64,000 nt of DNA from Psychromonas sp. MB-3u-54 (GTDB lineage: Bacteria > Pseudomonadota > Gammaproteobacteria > Enterobacterales > Psychromonadaceae), in assembly GCF_002836415.1 (NCBI RefSeq), contig NZ_PJBP01000182.1, forward strand, positions 1 to 64,000, read 5' to 3'. The first letter of the stretch is position 1. The number at the start of each line of letters is the position of its first letter. Of the stretch, positions 45,673-55,468 are shown one piece after another. Below the pieces are notes generated by a model, which was not told where the DNA came from, ran no database searches, and saw only the letters and a program-made list of their open reading frames with translations. The translations under genes and the position numbers were made by a program.

Positions 45673-46885
45673 AAATAGTGATTATGACCTTGTTATTGTC
45701 GGGGCAGGTATTGTTGGCAGTCTGCTTGCTTATTCCTTATTAAAGCGTAGTCCAACGCTGAGAGTCGCCCTTGTAGATGAAAACCCGCAACCAATATCAG
45801 GCAGCAAAACCTTTACCCCAGGGTTCGATGCGCGCAGTATTGCACTAAGTGCAGGCACTCGAGATATACTCGACGAATTGGGTTTTTGGGCGAATATTAA
45901 AGCGCATGCCCAGCCGATTGAAGAGATACATATCTCGGATCGCGGTTGTTTCGGGAAATTAGATTTACGCAGTGAAAATGAGCCTCAAGCATTTGGTTAT
46001 GTGCTCGAACTGCATAAAATTGGTAACGCGCTTAACAAACAATTAGATAAATTAAGACAATTAACGCGTTTTTATGATTCGCGTATTAGCAAAATTGAAA
46101 AACAGCCGGATCAGACCCTTTGCCATCTTTTTGATAACACTGTCTTGACAGCAAAATTGTGTGTCGCAGCCGATGGTGCTAACAGTTCGACCCGTCATTT
46201 ACTGTCTATTCCCGCGCAATCTTTCGATTATGAATGTACAGCGATCATTGCTAATGTACGCTGTTCTAAAGCGCATTCTAATAAGGCGTTTGAGCGTTTT
46301 ACCGAATTTGGCCCTATTGCTTTATTACCCTTAACGGATAATCGTTACTCATTAGTCTGGTCGGTGGCAAGTGATGATGCAGCGCGTTTATGCGCATTAA
46401 ATGACGAACATTTTCTCCGCGAACTGCAAAATGCGTTTGGCTATCGGGCAGGGGTATTTAGTGCGGCTGGAAAGCGGGATAGCTACCCGCTGAAATTGCT
46501 GAAAACGGCACAACCTTTTACCCACCGAGGTGTTTGTATCGGTAATGCGGCACATTGTTTACACCCCGTGATGGGGCAGGGATTTAATTTAGGGATGCGT
46601 GATTTGTTTGTATTATCTGTCATTATCAGTGATCTGCAGGACCCTCAAAAAATAGGCGGTTTTGATATGCTGAATCGTTATTGGTTAGCGCGAGAGAGCG
46701 ACCATAACAATACAATCAGTCTCACGGATTCAGTGGTGCGTGTTTTTAATAATACCCATTGGCCGATTATACTGGGACGAAATGTCGCCTTACAGGCGAT
46801 GCGTTATTTACCCGATTTATCAGCTCCTATTATAAAACAGGCGAAAGGGCAGTTTCCATTACTCAGTAGAGATACAAACGAATGA
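45665..46885 (+). CDS. ubiH: Ubiquinone C6-region hydroxylase UbiH
   Basis: A 406-residue FAD monooxygenase of the ubiquinone pathway (2-octaprenyl-6-methoxyphenol hydroxylase). N-terminal FAD site DLVIVGAGIVGSLLAYSLL, DG motif VAADGANSSTR and C-terminal GNAAHCLHPVMGQGFNLGMR are present. It overlaps pepP upstream and ubiI by 4 bases downstream. Confidence 0.93.
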   Translation: MDKNSDYDLVIVGAGIVGSLLAYSLLKRSPTLRVALVDENPQPISGSKTFTPGFDARSIALSAGTRDILDELGFWANIKAHAQPIEEIHISDRGCFGKLDLRSENEPQAFGYVLELHKIGNALNKQLDKLRQLTRFYDSRISKIEKQPDQTLCHLFDNTVLTAKLCVAADGANSSTRHLLSIPAQSFDYECTAIIANVRCSKAHSNKAFERFTEFGPIALLPLTDNRYSLVWSVASDDAARLCALNDEHFLRELQNAFGYRAGVFSAAGKRDSYPLKLLKTAQPFTHRGVCIGNAAHCLHPVMGQGFNLGMRDLFVLSVIISDLQDPQKIGGFDMLNRYWLARESDHNNTISLTDSVVRVFNNTHWPIILGRNVALQAMRYLPDLSAPIIKQAKGQFPLLSRDTNE

Positions 46886-48084
46886 TGCAATCATATGACT
46901 TAACCATAGTAGGCGGCGGAATAGTAGGGCTGACGTTGGCGGCGTCCCTGGCAGACAGTGCATTATCAATTGCACTGATTGAAACCAACGATAAGCCAAT
47001 ATTAGCGGAAAAGCCGGTTAATAGAGTGAGTGCTATCAGTTTCGCCAGTAAAAAGATTTTTGAAAATTTAAGCGTCTGGCAGCAACTCGATAGTGGCAGA
47101 ATAACGGCATACGACAGCATGCTGGTCTGGGATAAGGACAGTTTTGGTAAAATTGAATTTTCTGCTCAGCAAGTAGGGTATTCGGAGCTCGGTTATATTA
47201 TTGAGAATGATCATCTTCGTCTGGCCTTACTCGATACGGTACAAAAGCAAAAGAATGTCGATTTTTACAGTCCGGATAGCTTAAATGATATTGTTTTTGG
47301 TGAAGGTGAAGCCTGGTTAACCCTGCACAGTGGGAAAACCCTGACTTCGAAGTTGGTTGTCGGGGCTGACGGCGCCAATTCATGGTTACGGGAAAAATCA
47401 ACTATTCCTTTAACCTTTTGGGATTACCAGCATCATGCGCTGGTCGCAACGGTCAAAACAGAGCTGCCCCATGAGCACTGTGCCCGGCAAATTTTCACCC
47501 CCGACGGGCCGCTCGCTTTTTTACCTCTTTTTGAACAGAATTTATGCTCGATTGTCTGGTCAGTCTCGCCTGAAAAAGCTCAGCAGTTAAAAAGTTTATC
47601 CGCTGTTGAGTTTAATAAACAATTATCGCGTAATTTTGATAACCGTTTAGGGCTGTGTGAATTGCAAAGTGAGCGCTTCAGCTTTCCTCTGCGCATGCGT
47701 TATGCGCGAGACTTTGCCAAACACCGAATCGCTTTAATTGGCGACGCTGCACATACTATCCATCCTTTAGCGGGGCAGGGAGTTAACCTTGGTTTGTTAG
47801 ATGCGGTCAGTTTAGGACAAACCATTGAACAAAATATTGCGGCAGAAAAGGATATTGGTTTATATAAAAACCTCCGTTATTTTGAGCGTTGGCGAAAAAC
47901 TGAAGCAGCACAAATGATTGCGTCGATGGAATTGTTAAAGCAATTATTTGAGGGGGACAATCCCCTGCAGAAAGCCCTTCGCGATGTTGCGCTGGTTTTT
48001 ACCGACCAAGTCAGTCCACTGAAAAAATCATTTATTAAGCAAGCAATGGGCTTAAGCGGAGAGTTACCCCTATTGGCAAAATAA
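46882..48084 (+). CDS. ubiI: Ubiquinone C5-hydroxylase UbiI
   Basis: A 400-residue FAD monooxygenase, paralogue of UbiH (VisC). FAD site DLTIVGGGIVGLTLAASLA, VVGADGANSWLR and IALIGDAAHTIHPLAGQGVN are intact. Last gene of the ygfB-pepP-ubiH-ubiI unit. A MITE-like element begins 16 bases after its stop and could supply a 3' hairpin. Confidence 0.93.
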   Translation: MMQSYDLTIVGGGIVGLTLAASLADSALSIALIETNDKPILAEKPVNRVSAISFASKKIFENLSVWQQLDSGRITAYDSMLVWDKDSFGKIEFSAQQVGYSELGYIIENDHLRLALLDTVQKQKNVDFYSPDSLNDIVFGEGEAWLTLHSGKTLTSKLVVGADGANSWLREKSTIPLTFWDYQHHALVATVKTELPHEHCARQIFTPDGPLAFLPLFEQNLCSIVWSVSPEKAQQLKSLSAVEFNKQLSRNFDNRLGLCELQSERFSFPLRMRYARDFAKHRIALIGDAAHTIHPLAGQGVNLGLLDAVSLGQTIEQNIAAEKDIGLYKNLRYFERWRKTEAAQMIASMELLKQLFEGDNPLQKALRDVALVFTDQVSPLKKSFIKQAMGLSGELPLLAK

Positions 48085-48480
48085 AGTAATTTGGATACAT
48101 ATACCCATGTTACTTCAAGATGCTTTGTCAGGCGCAAGCTCTTCGAACAGAGCAAGGCGCAACATGAGGTAATGGTTATTCCCTTTGCGATTGGTGCAAC
48201 GCAGCGCTGGTTTTCGAGCTCGTGCCCCGTAGGGCAAGGCAAATTGTACCAATCTGCTTTGTTATAAAATCTCTATGTAGAATAACTAACCTTCAATTTT
48301 ATGCCTCGCATCTCGGCACAATTTGCCTTGCTGACTTTGCATTTTGAAGTATCATGGGTATAAATGTAAGGCTTTGAATTTGTATTTTCAAGTGTTTACC
48401 GGCAGTCATTTTGTGCAACTAAAAAAACAGTGTATATTACGCAAAACTCATATTAAATCTAACTTAGAAGAGCTCAAATT
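48085..48480. other. ubiI-fabV spacer
   Basis: About 395 bases, of which 48100-48362 is an inverted-repeat element. The remaining 118 bases are the fabV leader and promoter region. Confidence 0.5.
48100..48362. mobile_element. ATACCC-family MITE-like element, 263 bp
   Basis: The left end TATACCCATGTTACTTCAAG and the right end CTTTGCATTTTGAAGTATCA followed by TGGGTATA pair over about 24 bases with three mismatches. Interior CGAGCTCGTGCCCCGTAGGG is shared with the 39684-39852 member. No coding capacity. Confidence 0.75.
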
Positions 48481-49683
48481 ATGATCATTAAACCCAAGAT
48501 TCGTGGCTTTATTTGTACAACAACTCACCCCGTGGGCTGCGAAAAGAATATACAGGCACAAATCGAATACACTAAACAACAAGGGAAAATTGTAAATGGC
48601 CCTAAACGTGTATTAGTGATTGGTTCTTCAGCAGGTTACGGTATGTCTTCGCGTGTTGCTGCAGCATACGGCAGTGATGCGTCAACCATTGGTGTTTTTT
48701 TTGAAAAACCGGCAACCGAGAAAAAACCCGGATCTGCAGGTTGGTACAACAGCGCTGCATTTGAAAAACAGGCAAAAGCTGATGGTATATATGCTAAAAG
48801 TATTAACGGAGATGCCTTCTCTCATGAAGTAAAAGCAAAAGTAGTTGAATTAATCAAACAGGACTTAGGTCAGATAGATGCGATTATCTATTCGGTTGCA
48901 GCGCCGGTTCGTAAATTACCGGATACTGGCGAAGTGATTCGATCAAGCTTAAAACCAATTGGTGAAACTTATGTTTCAACCGCGATTGATACCAACAAAG
49001 ATGTGATTATCAATGCAACGGTTGAACCGGCAACGGAAGAAGAAGTTGCTGATACCGTGACTGTGATGGGCGGACAGGATTGGGAGTTATGGTTAAGTGC
49101 GCTGGGAGACGCCGGTGTATTAGCGGAAGGAGTTAAAACCGTTGCTTACTCATACATTGGTACTGAGCTGACTTGGCCAATTTACTGGGATGGCGCATTG
49201 GGTAAAGCTAAAATAGATTTAGACCGTGCATCGACTGCTATTCAGGCGCAGCTTGCCCCTCTTAACGGTGAAGCTTATGTTTCGGTACAAAAAAGTGTTG
49301 TAACGCAAGCAAGCTCAGCAATTCCTGTTATGCCGCTGTATATTTCTATGGTATTTAAAATCATGAAAGAGAAAGGCCTTCACGAAGGTTGTATGGAGCA
49401 GATTTATCGTTTGTTCAGTACCCAACTTTACAAACAAGACGGTAGTACACCGGAAACGGATCCAGCTCGTCGTATACGTCTTGATGATTGGGAACTGCGT
49501 GATGATGTTCAACAGGCTTGTAAAGAATTATGGCCTAAAATCACCACGGAAAATTTGTTCGAGTTAACCGATTATAAAGAATATAAAGAAGAGTTTGTGC
49601 AACTTTTCGGTTTTGCTATAGATGGCGTAGATTATGCTGCCGACGTTGATACTATTGTTGAGTTTGACTGCCTTTCAGCTTAA
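48481..49683 (+). CDS. fabV: Enoyl-[acyl-carrier-protein] reductase FabV
   Basis: A 400-residue trans-2-enoyl reductase performing the last step of fatty acid elongation with NADH. The nucleotide site is [17 protein letters not shown]; the catalytic Tyr-x8-Lys falls in [10 protein letters not shown]. The N-terminus [20 protein letters not shown] is typical. FabV enzymes are naturally triclosan-tolerant. Confidence 0.95.
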   Translation: MIIKPKIRGFICTTTHPVGCEKNIQAQIEYTKQQGKIVNGPKRVLVIGSSAGYGMSSRVAAAYGSDASTIGVFFEKPATEKKPGSAGWYNSAAFEKQAKADGIYAKSINGDAFSHEVKAKVVELIKQDLGQIDAIIYSVAAPVRKLPDTGEVIRSSLKPIGETYVSTAIDTNKDVIINATVEPATEEEVADTVTVMGGQDWELWLSALGDAGVLAEGVKTVAYSYIGTELTWPIYWDGALGKAKIDLDRASTAIQAQLAPLNGEAYVSVQKSVVTQASSAIPVMPLYISMVFKIMKEKGLHEGCMEQIYRLFSTQLYKQDGSTPETDPARRIRLDDWELRDDVQQACKELWPKITTENLFELTDYKEYKEEFVQLFGFAIDGVDYAADVDTIVEFDCLSA

Positions 49684-49831
49684 AGCGCGCGCCATATTCG
49701 ATTAAAAACAGCCCCTATTGTGGGTAAATCTAGTAATAGTTCCTTAACCTATTGATTATAAAGTTGTGTGTTACAAATTTTGCAATGTTTTTGTGACGCA
49801 CAAACCATCCTAAATTTTTTTAACCTAAATA

Positions 49832-50845
49832 ACCTGAGATCGGGTTAAGCCATTATGATATTTTAACCAATTAGTAGTACCTTTTTTTCGTTGGGGGTTA
49901 AATTGATTGATGGTTTATTTTTTTGCAGGGAATAGGCAATTAAACCACCCAGCATATTTGCAACAAGGCCAGTAATACTGCGATGTCGATTGTGCTCTAC
50001 ATATGAAATGTTTTTTACTTGATCATTAATTGTTTCGATAAGATAACGCTTGCTGAGCATCGCTTTATCGCACTTGCTTATCGCTACCTTTTTCATTTTT
50101 TTCCGAACATTTGTTATTAGTTCAACACCTTTATCTTGTAATTTATCCGCTAACGCTTTGCCTAAGTAGCCTTTATCACCATATAGTTTGCCTGATAAAG
50201 CGCTAACCATGTCAGAAACTGGGTTACGATCCTCTACATTACCTTCTGTTCTTTTTACACTCAATATATCGCCAAGGTGATTCACTATGAGGTGCAGTTT
50301 GAAGCCAAAGAACGACCCCATTGTCCCTTTCCCATGCTTGGCCGTTCCGTTAAAAACCTTGTTACGTTTTGCTCTAATAATATGGGATACCGCAATTTTT
50401 GTGGAGTCAATAAAAGCAATCCCCGTTGGCTTGCGGAATAAGGTCGTTAGATAGGTATTTAAAGGAATCATGACGGATGGCATAACCTCTATGAACCTTG
50501 TATAGCTTAGTAGTGAAGGGAAATACGGTTTTAAATATTTTGCTACATATCCTAAGTAATAATTCTTAAAATCTCTGTAATGAGATTGATGAAAGCTAAT
50601 GATAATTGTCATTATTTCGGCATTACTCATGCGCTTGACTCGTCGTCTTTTTATCTCACCATTGGTTATTAAACGCGCTTCCCACTCAGGGATAAAAACT
50701 TTACAAAAGTCATCTACATCACAAAATGTATCCGTTAAATTAATCATGCCTGTCCCTTTTTATATCTGATTTTTTTAGTTAAAAGATCAGATCGTGGAAC
50801 AGGCATTAAGTTCAATTTACTTTAATTCTTATCCCGAATTCAGGT
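49832..50845 (-). mobile_element. IS982-family insertion sequence, complete
   Basis: Length 1014 bp. The terminal inverted repeats are ACCTGAGATCGGGTTAAG at the left and, read inward on the other strand, ACCTGAATTCGGGATAAG at the right (15 of 18 match). One full-length transposase gene fills it. I could not see a clear target duplication in the flanks. Confidence 0.85.
49863..50747 (-). CDS. IS982-family transposase
   Basis: A 294-residue DDE transposase without frameshift. Catalytic positions lie in AFIDSTKIAVSH (D), LYGDKGYLGKALADKL (D) and RYLIETINDQVKN (E). The element is therefore possibly active. It lies between fabV and the Mrr-like nuclease gene, marking the border of an accessory patch. 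Confidence 0.92.
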   Translation of the reverse strand: MINLTDTFCDVDDFCKVFIPEWEARLITNGEIKRRRVKRMSNAEIMTIIISFHQSHYRDFKNYYLGYVAKYLKPYFPSLLSYTRFIEVMPSVMIPLNTYLTTLFRKPTGIAFIDSTKIAVSHIIRAKRNKVFNGTAKHGKGTMGSFFGFKLHLIVNHLGDILSVKRTEGNVEDRNPVSDMVSALSGKLYGDKGYLGKALADKLQDKGVELITNVRKKMKKVAISKCDKAMLSKRYLIETINDQVKNISYVEHNRHRSITGLVANMLGGLIAYSLQKNKPSINLTPNEKKVLLIG

Positions 50846-51373
50846 TTATTAGTAATATGATGGTAAATATATGCTGCCTTGCTTCAAGTAAGCGGAGATA
50901 AGCTCTCTAAATCAGGACCTTGCTTGCCCTAAAGAAGCATATGACATGTCTAAAGCACTACTAGTTTGCTGAATGGTCATCCCAGAAAGAAAAAAAGTTA
51001 TCATGGCAATAGTATTGAGGGCTACCAGTAGTGAATGGGCTTACACGTGCACAGCTGCTTTTTCGGGGGGGGGGATATAGGCTGAGCTTCATTTTTTATA
51101 CTCCAACATAATGCAGTATATTAGTATATAAATTTTTAGAATTGTCTTTTAGTATAGTTGGTACTAATATTGTGTTAATTTTTTATTTTGTTGTATATCA
51201 ATGAATTAAGGTTTCAGTTTGTTTAACTATTCTTAGATTCTTACATAATGAATAGGCACAATGTGGCGAACATAAGTGTATATTTTTACGTGTAGTAAAA
51301 GTGGTTTATTCAAGACTCAATATATTTTTTATGGTAGTATTTTTATTTTAATTTGATTTTTTTGAGGGATGGT
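50846..51373. other. Spacer between the IS and the nuclease gene
   Basis: About 530 bases, no intact gene. The minus strand at roughly 50935-51045 reads an open stretch (ending MTIQQTSSALDMS then YASLGQARS and stop) that looks like a protein remnant I cannot assign. A run of ten G lies at 51065-51074. The rest is AT-rich promoter-like DNA. Confidence 0.4.
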
Positions 51374-52477
51374 ATGAGACATGGATATGGGATTGGTGCA
51401 TTGGTGGTGATGTGGTTTGTTGCTTTTCTTTTGGTAAGTGTGATTATTATAATAGTGTCGATAGAAGGACTGGCAATTAGTCTTACCCAAGAGAATAAAA
51501 ACTGGATTATGTTGTTCTCTGCTGTTGTTTCGTTGTTTATTATCAAGAAAAAAAATGCAATTAAAATTAATAACTATCTGAAATCAATCAAGGATGTGGC
51601 GGAAGAAGTGGAAGGGTCTATACGTAATTTATATATGAGCGTAAATGATACTATGGACGGTTTTAGTGAGTTTGGTAAGCATTACTCTATTGAGAGGGAT
51701 GGATGCTATGTACGTGAACTCGGTAGTGGTAATGAGGAATTTGAAGTCTATCAATCTCTATCTTGGGCGGTTCAATGTATTCTTTTAAGTGATTTTAAAA
51801 GGCAACATTTAGTACAACTAAAAAGAGATTATAAGAGATTAATATCAACTGATGAATATGGAATTTCAAGTACAAATAATTGGGATAAAAAAATAAACCA
51901 GATTATCAAATCAATTTTATTAAATAAATACCATATTGAGTTACAGAATATATTTGATAATTTGAGTTGTATTAAAGGCTTGCATGTTAACTACGATGAT
52001 GAAGATATTGCGATAAAAGGCATGGAAGAGCTACTTTTCGATGACTTGGAAGAGGAAACCTATAAGGAAAGCATTGACTTAGATTATGAGATAGAAATTA
52101 CGCCTGAAATGACAGGTTTGGAGTATGAGCATACAATCTCTAACTTTGTAAATGTAAACAGTGAACATTGGACTTCACATGTAACGCAGGGAAGTGGTGA
52201 TCAAGGGCTTGATGTAATGATTCAAAGTACAGTTTTTGATTTTCAGATAGCGGTTCAATGCAAATTATACAACTCCCCTGTGGGTAATAAAGCGGTTCAA
52301 GAAGTTAATGCCGCTCATTTGTTTTACAATACTGACCTAGCATGTGTTGTAACTAATAATTCTTTTACTAAATCCGCACACGCACTAGCCTTAGCAACCA
52401 ATATAATGCTTTTACACCATGATTCTTTGTTTGAATGGTTAGAAGAAATAAGCAATGAATTGCATTTAAGGGCATAA
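51374..52477 (+). CDS. Membrane-anchored Mrr-like restriction endonuclease
   Basis: About 367 residues from ATG at 51374, with GAGGG 5 bases upstream. Residues ~10-60 form two membrane helices (LVVMWFVAFLLVSVIIIIVSI and IMLFSAVVSLFII, quoted in part). A long charged middle is followed by a C-terminal Mrr-type PD-(D/E)xK domain: YEHTISNFVNVN, GSGDQGLDVMIQ (Asp) and IAVQCKLY (Gln-Cys-Lys), then ACVVTNNSFTKSAHALA. Such nucleases cut modified or foreign DNA; anchoring at the membrane would place it at the point of DNA entry. AT-rich, next to an IS and an integrase relic, so probably acquired. Confidence 0.75.
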   Translation: MRHGYGIGALVVMWFVAFLLVSVIIIIVSIEGLAISLTQENKNWIMLFSAVVSLFIIKKKNAIKINNYLKSIKDVAEEVEGSIRNLYMSVNDTMDGFSEFGKHYSIERDGCYVRELGSGNEEFEVYQSLSWAVQCILLSDFKRQHLVQLKRDYKRLISTDEYGISSTNNWDKKINQIIKSILLNKYHIELQNIFDNLSCIKGLHVNYDDEDIAIKGMEELLFDDLEEETYKESIDLDYEIEITPEMTGLEYEHTISNFVNVNSEHWTSHVTQGSGDQGLDVMIQSTVFDFQIAVQCKLYNSPVGNKAVQEVNAAHLFYNTDLACVVTNNSFTKSAHALALATNIMLLHHDSLFEWLEEISNELHLRA

Positions 52478-53241
52478 ATAATATTATAAATTTTTTTAGA
52501 AGATAGTTCGTGGACGGGGATTGTTACCCCCATTCAGCTAATAATTTATTCTGTTATATAAATACTCGTAGTTTTCTGTTTTTAGAGAAGGAAACTTGAA
52601 ATCTTCTATATAGGGGTGATCTTCGTCTAAATCGCTACCCGTAAAAAATGCGTATTATGTAGATGAGTAAGCAGAAGCCTTTGTTAATTCCGCTGATAGC
52701 CATTCATTGAATTTAAGATTTTGGGTCTATTATTATCCTCACCACAACTGCCGTCACCATAACCACTATTGTCATAACTGAATTGGTTATACCTGATATC
52801 GTCTGTTTGCTGATAATACGAATAGAATAATAAATCCGCTGTTTTACTTCGCGGTTCTGTAATCACCTTACCTAATCTAGCTACACAGTTTATTTTTTCA
52901 GTAGTAAGTTGTCTATGAATATGTCTAAATCTATCTTTTTCACTTCTACACCTTCCATGTATTTGACTACCTTACCTACTCTCAATCTTGCTTTAGAGGG
53001 GAGTCAGTTTTCAACGACTTTCTGTATGTATTATCACCCAATCGGATATTAAAGTGATATACCTCTCCTCTTTTCACAGTATGTTTTATCATATTAACCT
53101 CTAATTGTGTGACACAAAATGGTGATCCATATAACTAATTGATCTGTATATAAAGTAACCCCGCTATTGTGGCTGTTTTTGTTTGTTTAACAGATGCGCT
53201 GATTACAAAAGGTGTCAACTAAGTATGTAAATGTTAGGGCT
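52478..53241. other. Spacer with integrase relic
   Basis: No intact gene. It holds the frameshifted fragment described at 52684-53092 and about 200 bases of AT-rich DNA after the nuclease gene. Nothing else is recognisable. Confidence 0.45.
52684..53092 (-). pseudogene. Relic of a tyrosine integrase N-terminus
   Basis: On the minus strand an ATG at 53092 begins MIKHTVKRGEVYHFNIRLGD and NTYRKSLKTDSPLK, then a one-base deletion breaks the frame; the next frame continues ARLRVGKVVKYMEG and VEVKKIDLD. This pattern is typical of the N-terminal arm domain of phage/island integrases (DUF6538-like). The catalytic domain is gone. A third frame stays open down to 52684. It suggests that an integrated island once lay here. 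Confidence 0.5.
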
Positions 53242-53670
53242 CTATTCCGGGCTATTCATCATGCTTGATAAACGTTGTAATGAAGACAATATCAGGTTTT
53301 GCTCCCAAAGCTCCAGCGCCTGAAATTTTTCCAGAAAACCCGGTTGCAATATACCGGGCGCTTCCGCTAACATCTGCTCACCGGATTCAGTAAGCAGGGC
53401 ATGTACTTTACGCTTATCCTGTTGATTGCGTATACGCACCACCCGCCCACGCGCCTCCAGCCGATCAAGAATAATGGTGGCGGTTGCCTGACTCATATTG
53501 GTCTTTTCCGATAATTGACGAATAGTGACATTATCATCACGTTGAATAGTACGCATCAACATTAATTGCGGGCTGGTCAGGCCAAAATCTTTACTCATTT
53601 TTTTGGAGTGCAGATCGATAGCACGAGTAATTTGCCTTATAGCTCCCAAAACTTTATCACTTGTTTCGAT
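53242..53670 (-). CDS. MarR-family regulator, copy 1 (ATC start)
   Basis: 142 residues if read from an ATC at 53668-53670, the exact position of the ATG in copy 2 (55897) and in the relic of copy 3 (57295). AAGGAG lies 6 bases upstream. The only in-frame ATG upstream (53733) has no ribosome site and would add the residues of an intercistronic hairpin. The helix-turn-helix is VTIRQLSEKTNMSQATATIILDRLE, quoted in part (VTIRQLSEKTNMSQATATI), with wing VVRIRNQQDKRK. It is about 85-90% like copy 2 and intact, so it is either translated from AUC or recently silenced. Probably controls the betaine transporter. Confidence 0.75.
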   Translation of the reverse strand: METSDKVLGAIRQITRAIDLHSKKMSKDFGLTSPQLMLMRTIQRDDNVTIRQLSEKTNMSQATATIILDRLEARGRVVRIRNQQDKRKVHALLTESGEQMLAEAPGILQPGFLEKFQALELWEQNLILSSLQRLSSMMNSPE

Positions 53671-53692
53671 AGGAAACTCCTTTCCTTTAAAT

Positions 53693-53718
53693 ACGAAGGC
53701 TAGCGCAGTAGCCTCCGT
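53693..53718 (-). repeat. proX-marR intercistronic hairpin, copy 1
   Basis: ACGAAGGCTA and TAGCCTCCGT pair over 9 of 10 bases. The same structure is present between proX and marR of copy 2 (55920-55944) and copy 3 (57318-57343). It likely sets relative expression of binding protein and regulator. Confidence 0.7.
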
Positions 53719-53749
53719 ATGATTATTTATCATTTGTAGCAGATGTGTA

Positions 53750-54757
53750 CTACATTGCCGCTTTCTTGGCGGTTTCAATCCAAGCATCAAACTGTTTCTG
53801 ATGGGCTTTAATCCAACCATCCGCATGAGCTTCAATATCTTTCGGCTTATTCGCGCCTTTTGCCATCATCACATTTTCAGCACTGACATCATTGATATCA
53901 AGTTTCATAAGTTCAAACAGTTTAGCGGCTGCCGGGTTTGCTTCAGCAAACTTTTTGTTGGCGACAATGCGCATTGAGTTCATTTGGAAACCGTAATTTT
54001 TTCCATTAGGCAGTGTAGTATCAACATTCTTTCGCTCGCCGGGAAGTGCCGAGAACGGGACTTCTAACCACAGCACGTCGGTACCGGGAACCAATTCACC
54101 ACTCACCCAGTAAGGAGTCCAAGTGTAGTAAAATATGGAGTTCCCATTATTATAACGGGCGATAGTATCTGAGATAATAGCTGCATAGTTACCCTGATTA
54201 TGGGTCACCGTTTGACGCAAGCCAAAAGTATCAAGTTGGTGTTCAATGACCCCTTCACAACCCCATCCCGGATTACATCCGGTTAAGTCGGCTGTGCCAT
54301 CGCCATTGACATCAAATAGTTTGGCAATTTCTGGATTTTTGAACTGTGCGATATTGCTAATGTTATATTTTTCGGCGGTTTTTTTATCAATCAGATAACC
54401 TTGTCCCGCACCGGTGATATATTCACCTTTGCGGTAAAATTTGTCGTCGCCACCTGCCGCTTTGTATTTAGAATTGTGCAATGGACTCCAGTTTACCGCT
54501 AAATAGGTGGCATCACCCGCTGCAATAGAGGTGTAAGCGACGTTATAGTCAACCTCTTTAGTGGCGTTGACAGTATAACCGAGCGCCTGCATCGCTTTGT
54601 TGACAATCAATGTCTGAAAGGTTTCTTCGGCAACAGTCGATTGCAGCGGCTGAACGTCAATACCTTCGCCTGGCAGTTTTTCCGCCCAGGCAGCGGATGA
54701 GAGGGTTGCTGAAACAGCGATTACCGTGGTGAGTATTGTCTTGTGTATATACTTCAT
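53750..54757 (-). CDS. proX: Glycine betaine/proline-binding protein ProX, copy 1
   Basis: A 335-residue periplasmic receptor matching E. coli ProX throughout. Signal peptide ends [10 protein letters not shown]. The ligand-box tryptophan segments are [16 protein letters not shown] and [10 protein letters not shown], and these match E. coli more exactly than copies 2 and 3. It has its own ATG and AGGAG and is preceded by a duplicated promoter region (55032-55262) plus fused scars of proV and proW. Serves the single ProV-ProW pump encoded 4-7 kb away. Confidence 0.94.
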   Translation of the reverse strand: MKYIHKTILTTVIAVSATLSSAAWAEKLPGEGIDVQPLQSTVAEETFQTLIVNKAMQALGYTVNATKEVDYNVAYTSIAAGDATYLAVNWSPLHNSKYKAAGGDDKFYRKGEYITGAGQGYLIDKKTAEKYNISNIAQFKNPEIAKLFDVNGDGTADLTGCNPGWGCEGVIEHQLDTFGLRQTVTHNQGNYAAIISDTIARYNNGNSIFYYTWTPYWVSGELVPGTDVLWLEVPFSALPGERKNVDTTLPNGKNYGFQMNSMRIVANKKFAEANPAAAKLFELMKLDINDVSAENVMMAKGANKPKDIEAHADGWIKAHQKQFDAWIETAKKAAM

Positions 54758-55031
54758 TTTTGCTCTCCTAGTTTGCGGGTTTATTATGAGTGATTTTTTA
54801 ACGGTAAATCACTCAATGAAACGGGAACAGTTTGATAGTAGCGCATTTTTTATCGTGTATGGTCTGCGTAATACGATCAAGCAAGATGGCAATAATAACA
54901 ATCCCAAGACCACCAACGGTGAGCCCGGTTTTCTCAAATAGATTCCCTTTAATCGAGCCATTGCGCGATTAAAAGAAAGCTTCTTCTGCGAATACCTTGT
55001 ACAGGTTTTACAGTGCTAACAGAGTTGACAG
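54758..55031 (-). pseudogene. Fused relic of proV (5' end) and proW (3' end)
   Basis: Bases 54912-55031 match the first ~120 bases of proV (CTCTGTTAG..ACAAGGTATT..AAGAAGCTTTC..CCGGGCTCACCG), with the start ATG changed to CTG and frameshifts. Bases 54775-54919 match the last ~140 bases of proW (GGTCTTGGGATTGTTATT, CTTGATCGTATTACGCAGAC). The join lies in CACCGTTGGTG (54911-54921), where the two genes share CCGTyGGTG, so the deletion used a short homology. Confidence 0.85.
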
Positions 55032-55468
55032 AAATAACGTCCTTTATCGCAGGTGATAAAGCTATTAGTACTCTAATTATCTTCATTTAAAAAATCAAGT
55101 AAAAGCAATTTAAAAATCAACTTAATGTCCGCCTTTTACTTTTTTTAGCTGTTCAAACTTTTTCTTTGATGCTGAATGCTTGGCGATAAAAAAGCTAAAG
55201 CAGACCACTGATATACAGGAAGCTAGGGTTTTCTATGAATATCGGAAAATATAATAGTATTAAAACGAGCGAAGACTAAGGCTTAACATAACAGTCTGTA
55301 AATCAATCACTGTGTTTTTTAGGGCGTTTTATTCTTTTAAGGCTTTCTGAAGGGGCGCTGTGAATCTATCCTATAGGCTGAATAGATAAGTGCGACAGTC
55401 AGGAAGCCGGAATTAATATTTAAGGCTCAAAAATTTAAAATAAAGTCTGTGTATTTTTATCTTAAGCG
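55032..55468. promoter_or_regulatory. Duplicated copy of the proV promoter region
   Basis: Blocks of this stretch repeat the region upstream of proV (60683-60920): GCAGGTGATAAAGCTATTAGTACTCTAATTATC against GCACAGGTGATAAAACTATTAGTACTCTAATCATC (quoted in parts elsewhere), then AAGCTAAAGCAGACC and AAGGTTTTCTATG-type sequence ending GAATATCGG. It should drive proX1-marR1 independently. The lower part, 55265-55468, is unique and without a gene. Confidence 0.65.

Noticed and set aside
50935-51045. Remnant of a helix-turn-helix protein on the minus strand
   Set aside because: A short protein-like stretch is readable, but it is too short and unlike anything I can name; kept only as a note in the spacer entry.
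54726-54941. 71-codon plus-strand frame
   Set aside because: It is antisense to the proW/proV scars, which explain the sequence fully.
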